The notes beneath the pieces were generated by a model. It was not told where the DNA came from. It saw nothing but the letters and a program-made list of their open reading frames with translations, and did not search any database. Source: Nepenthes gracilis (taxonomy: Eukaryota > Streptophyta > Magnoliopsida > Caryophyllales > Nepenthaceae). From it: a stretch of DNA of 64,000 nucleotides. Made by a program: the position numbers and the translations under genes. The DNA lies in assembly GCA_033239525.1 (NCBI GenBank), contig BSYO01000010.1, positions 9,451,379-9,515,378 of the forward strand. Reading direction: 5' to 3'. Position 1 is the stretch's first letter; each line of letters opens with the position of its first letter. Shown here piece by piece: positions 1-11,490 of this stretch.

Positions 1-195
1 TCTCGAGCTTAAGCAATAAGGTTACTGTTTTGAGACATTATAGTGCATCTGTGGTCCATTCATTGCTGGAAAATCATTTCAAAATTGTTGTAACCTTAAG
101 CCAAAGTTTTCCACATTTTTTTTTTTTTAAATTACATTTCATCCAATTGCACACTCACCATTAAATGAGGGGGATCAACATGTATACTGGTGCAG

Positions 196-2139
196 TTGCT
201 GTGGCAATGGCCAAGATTGCAAGTGAGGTGAAGGCTGCAGATATTAGAGTCCTGTTTGTGAAGCCTCTGGTGTACTGGACTCGGTTTTTCATTGTTATAA
301 CAGCATTTTCCCGCCCTCAAATTGATGCCATCAAGTATTTGCTTCAACTTATACTTCCCAGATATCTTATTCTTCTGTTCATTACAGTTGTGCAGAGTCA
401 TAATTTATGTGAACGTTTTGATTAGCCTCTTGCAACTGCAGAACAAAAATGGGGCACCTAGCTGAGAAAAAGTTTGGGAGAACCGCATCTGGTGACTCAA
501 AACCGAACTCATGGACCCTATTAGATTATGGTAAGTTTCTTTTGCTTGATGATTCCATGGTCATGAATCTGATGTGAAAGGAAAAGCTTTTTTCCACCAC
601 CCACTGTGTCTTTCGTGAGTCATAACGGCTTCTTTAGTTGAGCTTTTCACCTCATTTCTTTCCCAATGTTACCAATTGTTAGTGTGGAAAGAAATATTAG
701 CCAATATATGAACACGATAAAATTGCGATTTATTGGCCAATATAATTGATATTTTCTAGTCTGTTAGCTGATATTTGCCCTTGTGACTCCGATTCACTAA
801 TATATATATATTGCGTCTTATATAACTGATAATGATACGTATTGCCCTATACGACTAATACTAAACTAGCCGTAACTAATATCAATACTAATATTTTCCT
901 AGTGGTCAATGTTGCCTTTCATCTAAATGTTATTTACAAACTAAACATTACCACTGATGTTCTATCATTGTCTCACATCCACTGCACCAATGAGTTCTTG
1001 TCTGCAGCCATCAGTGGCCTTTCTGCGTTTCTTTTTCTCCTTCCTCGACATGAAGGCAACCTCCATTATTAGTCTTTTTGCTTTTTTCGGTAAGCAGAAA
1101 CCTCCATTATGAAGTATCTTATTTCATTGACGCAAATCTGGTTACATGCTATCTAAGTGCCATCTGTGAAAGATGTTGGTACATTAAATTCATTCTTCAC
1201 ATCAGATGAGCTGTTATTGTAAGAAGTACAACAATAACAACAAACCTTGAGCCCCACTAAGTGTGAACTTATATAAATTCTTTTTCCAGAAAATATTCAA
1301 TTTAGTGTAATAGTTATCCGGGAATAGAAATAATTTTAAATCATTTTTGTCATATCACTTCAAGTTTCTCTTGGTTTTCCTCTTGCTTTATTTCCACAAC
1401 CACAACTAATTTCTTTTTTCACAAATACTTCATTTGGCTTAGTGTGTGAACCATCTTAGATATCATTTTATCTTCTATAAGTGTAATTTCTTAATGTTTA
1501 TGGATACCATCTTTATTATATTGTTTGTTGTGTAACTTTGCCCTCCCATCTTTGTATTCTCATCTTTCTGAAACTCTTTCTTTTTATGCATGTTATCGAT
1601 TGTGAAACATTTTGAAAAATATATCTAATCTAATAACTATCTTATAAAATATTCCTTCAAAGTCCCTCATAGAACTGAACGACTCATATCATCTATGATA
1701 ACCCAACTGAGCATACTGCAACCTAGAGCCTTCTTCTCATGGACTGTTGCTAACAGCCAGGGCCAATTCAAATTCCGTTTGAGTTTACAAGTAACTGCTG
1801 AATTATATACATTTTCATGAGAAGTGTAAATTTGTGGCAGTGTGAATGATGACACTCGATTTCTGTGATATTAAGTGATCTGAGATAGACCTCCGGGTTA
1901 AATATTTTCATCAATCTGTTGGGAGCATTATATGTATATTTTTTCTGGTAGTGATAGTATTAGAACACACTCTAGAATATTTGCTTCGTAAGGATTTGTT
2001 ACCTTCCTTCTTGATAGGCGATGTTGTGGTGCACATATTTCTCCCTCAACAGAGAACTTTCTACAATTTGGAGGAATTCTATGGGAATGCTACACCCATT
2101 GAGCTGCCATTTGAAGACCAACAACCATTTCGCTACTGA
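196..2139 (+). CDS. Iojap-related / RsfS-family protein, copy 1, last three exons
   Basis: Plant homologue of the bacterial ribosomal silencing factor RsfS (DUF143/Iojap), an organelle-targeted protein family that in bacteria binds large-subunit protein uL14 and blocks subunit joining. Exons are 196-334, 442-530 and 2018-2139, all with AG acceptors and GT donors and compatible phases. Together they read from AVAMAKIASEVKAADIRVLF through VYWTRFF, the AEKKFGRTASGDSKPNSW segment, and end in GDVVVHIFLPQQRTFYNLEEFYG ... PFRY then TGA. The conserved family core (DVVVH-F near the C-terminus) is intact and no stop interrupts it. The upstream exon present in copy 2 (38390-38516) and the transit-peptide exon would lie left of the window, so completeness cannot be judged. 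Function is inferred from the family. Confidence 0.85.
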
Positions 2140-3909
2140 ACCTTTCTTTATTATGTCTGCTATTATATGGCCTCTGAAGGATCACAGCCGTTTTGTTGGC
2201 AAGCTGACAGTGCAAAGTGAAAGATCTTATTTGGTGACAAATCTATGCCATTGGGTTATGGAAGACACGGCCGGCCATGGTACATTTCCAGTAGCTTCTG
2301 GGCTTTTGGGCATGGGTGTTTTGGTAATTTATTGCATGGAGCGCAAAGTTGAAGGCTTGTAGATAATGTAACTAACACTAGAAATAGACAGAGGTGGTAG
2401 GAGTCCTGGATGAACGGTAATTAAGATTTGTCTCATTTTTATTTATTTTGTGTTGTTTTGGTCAAACATGAGGATCCCTATTGCTTATAAAAAAAGAAAA
2501 GTTCATCTAAAAAAATTTAAAGTGATATGATAAAGGAATAATTTAAAGTTTTTTCTACACTTTTATGATATCGCTTCAAATCTTGTGAAATGGATAAAAC
2601 AGGTTCATATAGTCCACATTACTTAGTGGGAGGGAGGGACTTGAGGATCTGTTTATTGTTGTTTTTGTAGCTTCTTTACATAATGTCAGTGAGTTTAGAG
2701 CAGCATCTACCTGCCACATTGTTTACATCTCGGTCGTTGCTAAATTTGATTGGATGTTGGCACCACATGCAAATTTGGATTCCACCAAGTCTGCTGCAGA
2801 GAGGGTATTGGCAGCACAAGGTTTTCCTCAAGCAGGCTTGCCGGAAACACGAGTACTCATTGTTTGCAATCGTTTTTGACGCGACCATAGATGTTGAGAG
2901 GAAGGCTTCTCACATGTACATGTACGAAGCTTCGGTTGCTCGGCTGTGGCGCTAAACACTTGCTTGAGGGTTCGGCAGAAGCAGCAGCATCCTGCTAATA
3001 TTCTCACCCTGCGAAAAGGCTGCCACGACCCGAAGTAAAGGGGGCTTGTGCGATAGAAAGCCTAGTAAACTGTCGATGGCTATGGGTTGGTTTTGGAGCT
3101 ACTACTTTTAATCTATAATCAAAATTCAAACCTCGTTGATAAGGGTATCCCCGTGACAAGAGTTAAAAGAAAGAGATTCCTAAAAATACGAAAAAAAAAA
3201 TCATCAATGGCCTGAAAATGAAACACTGGGGAGGCAGAATTAATTTTTTTTTCTCTAAAACACTAACATATGGTCCGATGCTATATTCCAAAAAAAAAGA
3301 AAAAATTGTTGATTCATAAAATCGAGAGGGCTGTGCTCCAAATCCAAGTGCGAAACTTCCAACCCGGCAGCAACAAATCAACCATATATGGCAATCTGAT
3401 TCCCCTTTTGCTGTCGAAGGCTCTGGGCTTTTGGCTTGGGATGTTAAACGGTTGGTTGATAAGATTGAAAAGTGCCAAAATACAATTGTTGGCGGATGAC
3501 AGCAGAAAGAATATGGAGGGGGGCATTGCAAACTTTCGGTTTTGCCTTTTTCAGTCTGTGAAATTTCTGGATTCGTACGTCACTGAATGCATTTATTTGC
3601 CATTTTTGTCAACTTCCATAAATTACATAAAAACGTGCCTCGAAATCACACACTAGATGCCGTTTTATTTGATGTTTCTGAATGCGCCTGAGACCCTACC
3701 TAAAGGGTCGACACCTTGGTGCCACCGAAGTATGATTATAGTGTCATTTGACAAGCAAATTGCTTCAATACAAGCAAACTACTTCAATTTTACTGATTTG
3801 TAAGGTCTCAATTTTGCTTCAGTACGCTTTCTTTATAAGAATATATAAAAAATTATCCTGAATTTGATGCTTTTACACCAGAATAGAAAATATAAATATA
3901 AACATAAAT
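2140..3909. other. 3' flank of Iojap copy 1, no gene recognised
   Basis: Likely 3' UTR followed by spacer. Several short open frames occur (for example around 2680-2955), and one of them reads AAERVLAAQGFPQAGLPETR, but no family is recognised and the frames close quickly. The whole stretch is repeated at 41235-43001 with only scattered changes. The last five bases (3905-3909, TAAAT) are the target-site duplication of the retrotransposon that follows. Confidence 0.5.
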
Positions 3910-4776
3910 TGTTTCGTCCTGGATCCTCGATTGCCGTACGGATTAAAGAGTTTTCGGATTCCTCACCGTTTGGAGGTGGTCGCGAAATGGTTCGATCTCC
4001 GTCTCTGTTAACCTAGGACCTGCATAATACAATCAACGAAGAAGAGGTTAGGGGTTCGGCAGGATTTCTTCCACCAAGGACACTCCGACCTCGGTGGCAA
4101 TTTCAACAACAAAAGCAGGCGCACGCTTAGAGGTGCACCGGAATATGCTGGAATGTGTGGGTAATACGTTTATATGGGAGAACAATGAGCGGTAATGGGA
4201 GGCCTGGCTCCCGGTGCGCATCGCGATGGGTGGCTGACTTTGGTCGCCTGAGAAGGCTAAGAACTTTGGATCTAGAAGATGGCAGTGGAGCCCAGGTTAG
4301 TGACGCTGAATCGATTATCTAGGATCCGATCCCCCCTCTCTATAGAAGAAGAAGGATTTTATAGGTCCCTTGGCGAGGGGCTTTGGGCGCAAGAATCCCT
4401 GTTACAAGGGTTCATTGGCCGCTGATTGCTGTCGGCGGTTGCCGGCATGTCGGTTGTCATTTAGCGGTGGCAAATAAACCGCTGGGTGCTACCGGCCACG
4501 CTTGGTCTACCCCTTGAGTTGGGATTGGGGGGGCAACTAGGGGTAGCCACCTGAGCCGCGGCTGGCAGTGCTAACTGTTTCCTCACTAGCTCGCCTCTTC
4601 TGTTCTTCCGCCATTCCCTGGCAGCAGCATTAATGAGCTGCCAATTGCGCTCATCGGCTATCAGATGTGGGCTGCCACGTAGGCCGCTCTGCAGTGCTGG
4701 GCCTCAACTGTCCTTCAGGCGGCTGCTTCGTGGGCTGGGCTTTGGATCTCTTTGGGCCTTTGTTTCGGACCGAACA
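3910..4776 (-). repeat. LTR of Tat element copy 1 (3' LTR in element sense)
   Basis: 867 bp, bounded by TGTTTCGTCCTGG on the left and CCGAACA on the right, in line with the TG...CA ends of the other two copies (43002-43859 and 54628-55507). TAAAT precedes it. The bases just inside (CTAGCGCCTCATGCC) on the complementary strand read GGCATGAGGCGCTAG, a decayed polypurine tract; the related element at 60723 still has six G in the same position. Confidence 0.88.
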
Positions 4777-6200
4777 CTAGCGCCTCATGCCTGGGCCAAC
4801 TAGTGGTCGCAGCTTGGCATGCCCTTTGGGTCCAATTCGCGGTCGCCCGGTTCCCCTCGAGGTGCGCCAATACTTGTCGTCTTTTGGCTTCATGCTTTTC
4901 CCAGGCAGTCACGCAAGATTTTCTGGCGTTGCAGCGATTCGATGCCTGGAATAGAACGATTCGCACGCTTGAGGTTGCGTCTGATTTGAGGGCTTTCTTG
5001 TTCTATGAAAGACGTCCATGGAATAGCGCACCCCATTAAGTCTTTGGAAGGCGTCTTCTCGCCCATAAATAGGAGGGTTCTTCGGCTAGAGCGGCTCATC
5101 CTTTGGCCGACTTTGGGGGAGCAATGCGAAGATCTTGGCCCGTCCCACCTCTGGTGGGAGTCCACGAAGGAGTTGGATGGACTAGTTAGAGATTCGGAGT
5201 TCTTGGCGAAGATTGTCTTCATACCAATGTTGCGGTCAATTCCTCATGCTAATGAGGGTGGCTCGGCCACTCTGCTGTTGTCGCATGCCTCCCCCCATGG
5301 AGTGACTCGTCCAGGCGCTGTGGGATCGCGGCGGAGCTATCCCGGGGATCCTCTCCTCCGGTGAAGCGCGTCGCTCGCAGTCTCCACTTCTCCTGGGCCG
5401 CGCACCGGTTGAGGAGGAGGCTGAGAGGTGAGCCCCAGCGAGGGAAAAATAGGTTCTTTTTTGCATTCCTGCTGGAGGCTCTCAAGCTCGGTGTTGGTTC
5501 TGCCTCGGTGGATAACATTGGGTTCGTCTCCACCGGAGGTAGACCAACGCGTGGCTGTTCCCGGTGCTTTAGCTTGTTGGATCATTAGCAGTGAGGCCGT
5601 GGTGATATCATGTAGATCACGTTCCCAAGCTTGCTCAAGAATCTGGGGCAGTTGCCGTGGGGCCTAGACCCCGTGCCATATCTTTTTCCTCCTTGTACTT
5701 TTGCTATTACAAATCTTATACTCTATAAGGGAAGCCTTGATTAATGAAAAAAATAGCTTTTCGCCTTTACTCTTCTACTTTGTAATATGCATTTTTCTTC
5801 CTGACTGCTTCCCCCTCCCCCTTTTTTATCCCCCTTCACGGGCAGTTTGCTTCTTCCATTGCGCCACACTCTGTTTCATGCACCTAAGCATCTTCGGATG
5901 TCTGCGGTTTATTTCTGCGATTTTATCCATTGAGTCTTAATGTAGACTGTTGTCGGGAGGACGCAGCGGGAGGGGTCCTCTGATGCTTGATGCCATGGAA
6001 GTTTGAATCATCACTGGCGGCAGTCACAACCGCTTGTCCATCTGGCGTATTAAATGTGCTGGAAATCACAGGGCGCTGCGCCATAATGATTTGCCTTGGA
6101 AACGAGCAAAACTTCAGGAATTCGCCACGTGGAGGTCGTTCGTTGGCTCCGTTCTAGCACTCTTCACCTTCCAAAATGCTGCCGCTTCAGGGGGAACTTA
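4777..6200 (+). other. Accessory region of Tat copy 1; possible decayed transcription unit
   Basis: No recognisable protein. Features suggest a decayed plus-strand unit: a CATAAATAGG TATA-like box at about 5066, an open frame from ATG 5005 to 5364 (119 codons), and an AT-rich 3' zone with TTGATTAATGAAAAAAATAG near 5740. That zone resembles the one after the recognisable accessory gene (TGTACAAATGAATGAAAAGT near 8991). The frame is kept only in part in copy 2 (44084-44443). This is an inference from position and composition. Confidence 0.3.
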
Positions 6201-6318
6201 GCCTATTTAAACGCACAAATTTCCTCCAATGCAGTGTACTCTACCGCTTCCTTAACGGCGCGAAGCTTTGCGTTGCTTTCGATCCCTTTCCCTCTTGTTT
6301 GCTTTCGCTGTGATTTCA

Positions 6319-6772
6319 ATGGGTCAAGGCCTTCTTCCGAAGAGCCTAAGACTAGGACCCACACCTCTGGGGCCCCTGGTGTGGCCGTGTCGGAGGGATA
6401 TCATTCGGAGGCCACCGTTGTGGGCCCTAATAGATTTTCGAGGGTGCCTCCAGGCTTGCTAGTGAAAATGTGCAGGCTCGAGCCCGCGTGTTAGCTCTCT
6501 AGGAGGAGCTTGAGCGGCTGCGATGACAGTTTAGAATAGAGGTCGCGCACATGGGGATTGAGCTGAGGTTGAGGTTTCTGCCGGAGAAAGTCGGTCCCAC
6601 ACTGGAAAGGAACTTCTAGGACAGGATTCGTCTTAGTCAGAGATTAGTCTCGCTGGAAGATTCGAACTTCTGCATCAGTATCCTAGACTCTCGAAACTCT
6701 AGCGCCCTGACACGTGTGGACCTGTCGGAGTATCCTGTACCAGGTTCCTCTATGCTCGGAGAGGGCCATTAA
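6319..6772 (+). pseudogene. Short accessory ORF remnant (C-terminal domain of aORF family)
   Basis: A decayed second accessory gene just upstream of the main one. A TATTTAAACGC box lies near 6204 and ATG 6319 opens MGQGLLPKSL. After frame changes and stops, the 3' part reads a coiled-coil-like stretch (EELERLR, then ERNF-DRIRLSQRLVSL, then ILDSRNSSALTRVDL) ending in GEGH and TAA at 6770-6772. This matches the C-terminal block of the element at 63047-63334 (GKFRDGIRMCRRVAQL, then FDPKNASALSVEDL) and that of the main aORF (FWDGIHLCRRIASL). The middle domain of the family is missing. At least two in-frame stops make it non-coding. The counterpart is 45399-45851. Confidence 0.5.
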
Positions 6773-7110
6773 ATGTACTCTACGGCCGCAAGCTGCTGTA
6801 AAGAAAGTTACTAATGACTATTATAATGAAATTCAATGCTTAGCTGTGCCATTTTATTTTCTGTGGTTTATTGTAGTCAAACGGTTCACTTTCTTCCTTA
6901 CGCACTGGTTTCGAAAGTCCCATCGCATTAATTGCCGTTGTGACAGTGGGGATTTTGCCAGGTCGCTGAGGTAATGTTGGTCTGCGATCTGATGAGACGT
7001 CATGATTGCCGACTGCTTTGGGGCCCATGACGTTCCTGCAAGGTCGACTCGCAGCCTGGCTACTCAACAGAAGCATCGTTTGGGTTTCCCTAGCGCTGAC
7101 ACCCCGCCAT

Positions 7111-7120
7111 GTATTTAAGC
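7111..7120 (+). promoter_or_regulatory. TATA-like box of the antisense accessory gene
   Basis: GTATTTAAGC lies about 80 bases upstream of the aORF ATG at 7199. The same TATTTAAGC core is found at 46191-46199 in copy 2 and at 61150-61158 upstream of the aORF in the divergent third element, while surrounding sequence differs. The conservation is seen directly; promoter activity is inferred. Confidence 0.45.
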
Positions 7121-7198
7121 TGCACTTCAGTAAAATTCCTCTTAGCCGTTTCCTTGTGCTGAAAGCTTTCCACTCGTTCCACAGAGAGAGGGAGAAAG

Positions 7199-8940
7199 AT
7201 GGCAAAGAAGAGAGAGTCTCCTTCTTCTTCGTGAACTTCTAAGGCAGGTCGGCATAGGGTCGACAGTACGAGGTCCGTCCTGACAACTACCGCCATTGCT
7301 GCTCTGATGGTGGATTTCGGAATCCCCAGCGACTGGGCTTATTGCGCTCCCAGTCCTGTGGGTAGAGCCAACGACCCACCAGATGGCTTCGTCGCGGTTT
7401 ACGAGCACCATCTGAGAGGGGGGTTTCGTTATTCTATCCCGTGCACTCTGTATGCACTAGTTGAGGCGTTGGACGTTCCTATGGCAAGGCTCCACCCCAA
7501 CGCCCTTTGTTATCTGGTCTCACTATGCATCTTCTCTCGCCTCCATGCCGGCGCTTTCGATGCGAAGGCAGCGAGATTGATCTTCCGCTTCACGGAGTTG
7601 GAGATTAGGTCTCTATGTCTCCGAAAACTGATTTCCACTTCTGGGGGACCAACCCTGATTCGGTGAAGAACTGGAAAAATCGCTTTTTCTTTTTGCAAGA
7701 GCCTTCCGACTCCGAACTTTCACGTAAATGGGCCCCGATCTCGGAGTACTTCCACGAGAAGGTGTCCTCGAAGTATGCCAAGGATACGACAGAGTTGGTC
7801 ATCGCCATCAACTCCTAGATGGTGAAGTTCTCCGTTCAGGGCTACTTCCTGACGTCCATCACTTTTGAGGTCGCCAGGTGGGGGCCTTTGTTAGGATGGC
7901 GCGCCGCCAATCCCCAGAAGAAGAAACCTGGGACCTCAGTGGAACTTCATTCTAGTGAGGAGTCTTCCACGGATTCCTTTATCGACCTGGAGCCACCGGA
8001 GTCGATCGTAGAAAATGCTCTAGCCATGGTGGGCAACGCATTAGTCTCTGGTGACAGAGAAAGCATGCACGCCAGTGCCAGTACCAGAGTCGAGGGGGTC
8101 TTTAGAGCCAGCTGAAACCTCCGCCGAGCCGTCATTGGAGGAAGGTGTCTCGGGGGATGTTCCTGTGGCGTTGGAGGTGGAAGCTATAATGGAGGCTAGC
8201 TTGCCAGGTGCTAAGTCAGTCCTGAAAGCAGCAGCGGGAGGGATGGCTCTGGAGCCGGAGCCCTCGAGCATTCCCTTGCCTTCCATACTTCCAGGCTATC
8301 TGAGCCCCGTAGAAATGGTGGTTGAACGGGGGGAGTCCCTGGGCCCATCCGCGTCTGGGGATTTAGCTCGTCGTCCGAATGCACCTTCCGTCCAGGTATG
8401 TTCGCCTCAAGTTGAACATTCTTCAGTAGTCACGAGTTTTGGGAGTTTTTGACCTTCTCATTTCCCATGCAGATTTTTGAGGGTATCGACTCTTTTGACA
8501 AAATAGCTGTTTAGCTATACGGGGGCCTTCATCACGGGCTGGATGTTGTCCAACACATGAGAGCCAGGGTCGTTTCCCTCCAAGAGGAGAGCGAGCGGGC
8601 ATAGGAGGAAGTTAGGAGCTTGAAGGAGGAGAATGGCCAGCGGACACTGGAAGTCGAGCTTCTATGGTGGGAGGTCGAGCAAGTGAAAGAGATGGTTACC
8701 ATCCTCAAGGATGACAACTCATGCCTACCCAAGGATCTGAGGGGCCGGTTTACTCCGTTGGAGGCAGATCTTCTATTGGAGGCTCGGTTTTGGGACGGCA
8801 TCCACCTGTGCCGCAGAATTGCCTCGCTTGCGGTCCCTGACGTCCTGGAGGGCATCTTCAACCTAGGCAACTCTAGGGTCCAAGACAGGTCTCGCCTGAG
8901 AAACTTCCTTGAGGGGACCGATTCGTCGGATCCCCAGTAG
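7199..8940 (+). pseudogene. Antisense accessory gene (aORF, gypsy-type transposon protein family), copy 1
   Basis: The product resembles the plant 'putative gypsy type transposon' family (Pfam Transposase_28-like) of unknown function, carried antisense to pol in several Tat-clade elements. The ATG at 7199 is followed by a TGA after 11 codons. The same frame then gives PPDGFVAVYEHHLRGGFRYSIP, LHPNALCYLVSLCIFSRL, and after a frame change NWKNRFFFLQEPSDS, the family's core. A Ser/Glu/Pro-rich acidic stretch follows, then a 77-bp intron (8396-8472, GTATG...CATGCAG, phase 0). The last exon has coiled-coil heptads (SLKEENGQRTLEVELLW) and FWDGIHLCRRIASL, ending in TAG 8938-8940. A second frameshift near 8055 (two bases missing against copy 2) separates frames. 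Several stops make it a pseudogene. Confidence 0.7.
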
Positions 8941-9589
8941 TGGCTTTACTCATAGATATATCTTCCCTATTTTTCCTTTGTCTGTGCCTTGTACAAATGA
9001 ATGAAAAGTAGCACTTTTTTTTTTTTTTTGCGTTCAATGCCTTCCAGTGAGATTTGAGAGGCTGCATCTCATGTTTAACGGCTAAGTTTGTGATGCTATT
9101 ATCGCCAAGGCCCCAATCCAGCGCCTTCTTGCACTATACTCATCCTTCGTCAAAGGATGTCGTCGCATATCGCGCGTTTAATGGGAAGCTCGATTTGGTA
9201 AAGTGGATGTCGTCGCAAGTTCCGTGGAGCCACACTAAGGGCTAGCTAGGTTTTCAAGCCACAGCAGCCAGACTCCGAGTCTAGGCCTTTTTCCATGCGG
9301 TATCCGCATTAGGTACGTGGCCCTTGCTCAAGGCGTCATCGCTACCTTGCACAAGGTCCTAGTCCACAACCATTGTAGATTGAGGGTGCTCTCTTCTTCA
9401 TGAAATGGTCGCCCGCACTTTGTGATTCTTACCCCCTAAGGTTTTGATGGCAATAAGTTGGGAAGCTTCAAAGCCCCAGGCCTAACGTTTTGACCGCCTT
9501 GGTCATTCGGTTTGGAGGCAAGTGACTCTGGACCGCCACGGGCCCCTACGGCGTAAAGCCGAGACTTAGTGGTGACTGCTTTTGGGTCA

Positions 9590-9804
9590 CTTGGCACGAG
9601 GCCAAGGTAGCGGGTCGCTTGGGACCCTTTTGACACGAAGTCGAAGTCCAGATGCGTCTGCTTTCGAGCCGCTCGACGCATGGTCGAGGCTCGGATGAGA
9701 CCGCTAATGGGCCACTTGGCACTAGGCCAAGGTTTCTGGGCCACTCGACGATGAGTCAAGGTTTTGAGGTGGCCGCTTACGGGCCGCTTGGCACAATTCC
9801 AAGG
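9590..9804. repeat. Array of short hairpins between aORF and integrase, copy 1
   Basis: At least five 18-base imperfect palindromes follow one another: CTTGGCACGAGGCCAAGG (9590), CTCGACGCATGGTCGAGG (9672), CTTGGCACTAGGCCAAGG (9715), CTCGACGATGAGTCAAGG (9744) and CTTGGCACAATTCCAAGG (9787). Most are preceded by GGGCC or GGGTC plus a few bases. The two arm types alternate with roughly 29- and 43-base steps. A comparable hairpin repeat occurs at the same place in the third element (63603-63887), so it looks like a structural feature of the element's 3' non-coding region. Confidence 0.7.
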
Positions 9805-10005
9805 CCTTGTTTTACGAACGGACAATAGTCCTCCCGACTTAGGGGTAGTCTAGGTTGTTATGCTTTTGGAATGTCATGCATGCCACACTCACATGAATGG
9901 AGATACAGGTTAACATGAATGATTAGTTTCATTAAATAAAAATTCAATGTATGTACAAGCATTCCTCGTGGTATGTGTGTATGCCTTACTTGGGGCTACG
10001 TCACG

Positions 10006-11490
10006 TTACTGGTAGTATTTCTTTAGGTTGGCGGTTCTATGTCCGAGGGACCGATTTTACCATTGCAGGCGCGTAGCTTGTACGCCCCCACTCCAGAGGA
10101 TTGCGGAGACGAGGAACAGGCCTTCCCATTCAGGGGAGAATTTGTTCCTACTCATGGCTTTTCCCGCGGCCTGCACACTCCGGAGGACCAGATCTCCGAC
10201 CTCAAGTGGGCGTGCCTTCACCCGCTTGTTGTAGTACCACGCGATACGTGTTGATAGGCTGCGGTTCGCAGGTGAGCTGCATCTCGAACTTCTGGGAGAA
10301 GGTTAAGGCATTCTCTGAGTCTCTAAGAGTTTGCGATTGGATCAAAATATTCAACCCACAGGCAGGGTAGTCCCACTTTAAAAGGGACTACGGCCTCAGC
10401 TCTGTAGCAGAGGCAAAGGGTGTCTCTCTCGTTAATTCCCACGGGGTTGTCCGATATGATAATAGTACAAAAGGTAGCTCATCAACCCACGAGCCCCCTG
10501 TGTCTTCTAGTTTGGTCTTTAGTCCATGCAGTAGTGTGCGGTTGGTGACTTCAACCTGCCCATTTGCTTGAGGATATGCCACGGACGTATGAACAAGCTT
10601 GATGCGCAGACCTGCGTAGTATTTCGTGAGCCACCTACTGGTGAACTGGGTACCTTTGTCGGTCACTACAACCTTAGGAATTCCAAAGCGGCAGACGATG
10701 TTTTGGTGGAGGAATTCTATTGCATTCTGCTCAGTGATTCGAGCCAAAGGGACTGCTTCTACCCACTTGGTGAAATAGTCGATGCCGACAATAAGAAATT
10801 TCCTTTGTTCGGAAGCCAAAGGTAGCGGTCCAAGGATGTCGAGCCCCCACTGTGCAAATGACCATGGGGACTGAAGGCTATGCAGTTTCATGTGTGGGAG
10901 GTGCGTCATGGATCCATGAACTTGACAGCTTTTGCATTTCATCACAAATTCCAAGGTGCCTCGCTTTATGGTGGGCCAAAAGAGACCCTGCCGCAAGATC
11001 TTGAACGCGAAGATTTTTTTCCTGATGTGCGAGCCGCATATGCTAAGGTGGACTTCGCTCAGAGCATACTCAGCCTCTTCATGGGTCAAGCATTTTAGGT
11101 AAGGAGTGGAATATCCCCGCCTATATAGCTTTCCATCGAGGATTGCGTACTAGCTTGCTTTCTTCTTGATCTGTTTGGCCTTATCGGTGCTTTCAGTAGA
11201 GCTTCGTCAGTCAGGTACTTTCTGTATGGGGTCATCTAATTGTTGCCCTCGTCAATGTGTAGCACTTCCTGGTCCGAGATGTCCACACTAAGCACAGCTA
11301 GGATTTCGCGGCTCCCACGGCATCTTGTTAGGGGATCTGCATTGCATCCCTAGCTTGACTGGTCCGCCTTCCAATTGTCGGCCCTAGGGACATGTGCAAT
11401 CAAGAAGCGATCGAATCCTTGGATCTGTGTCTTTTCTCTTTCTAGGTATCTCGCGAGCTGAGAGTTCGACGCCTCGAAGGTTCCCTGGAT
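10006..11490 (-). pseudogene. Integrase region of Tat element, copy 1
   Basis: Minus-strand pol 3' end. The open frame 11089-10388 carries the HHCC zinc motif (EVHLSICGSH ... CKSCQVHG) and the catalytic core: Asp in GLDILGPLPLA, Asp in VVTDKGTQFTS and Glu in GQVEVTNRTLLHG. The usual TDNGTQF is TDKGTQF here. The C-terminal part continues in broken frames to the NLKKYY tail, with the TAA complement at 10006-10008. Between 11090 and 11490 the linker to RNase H is interrupted by stops. It inserts cDNA in active relatives; here the frame is broken, so it is taken as dead. Confidence 0.85.

Noticed and set aside
132..401. Minus-strand frame kept in both duplication copies
   Set aside because: It is the shadow of the Iojap exon on the plus strand; conservation is explained by recent duplication.
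5005..5364. 119-codon open frame as a gene
   Set aside because: No recognised family, only partly kept in the duplicate, and embedded in decayed retrotransposon sequence; noted only as a possible old unit.
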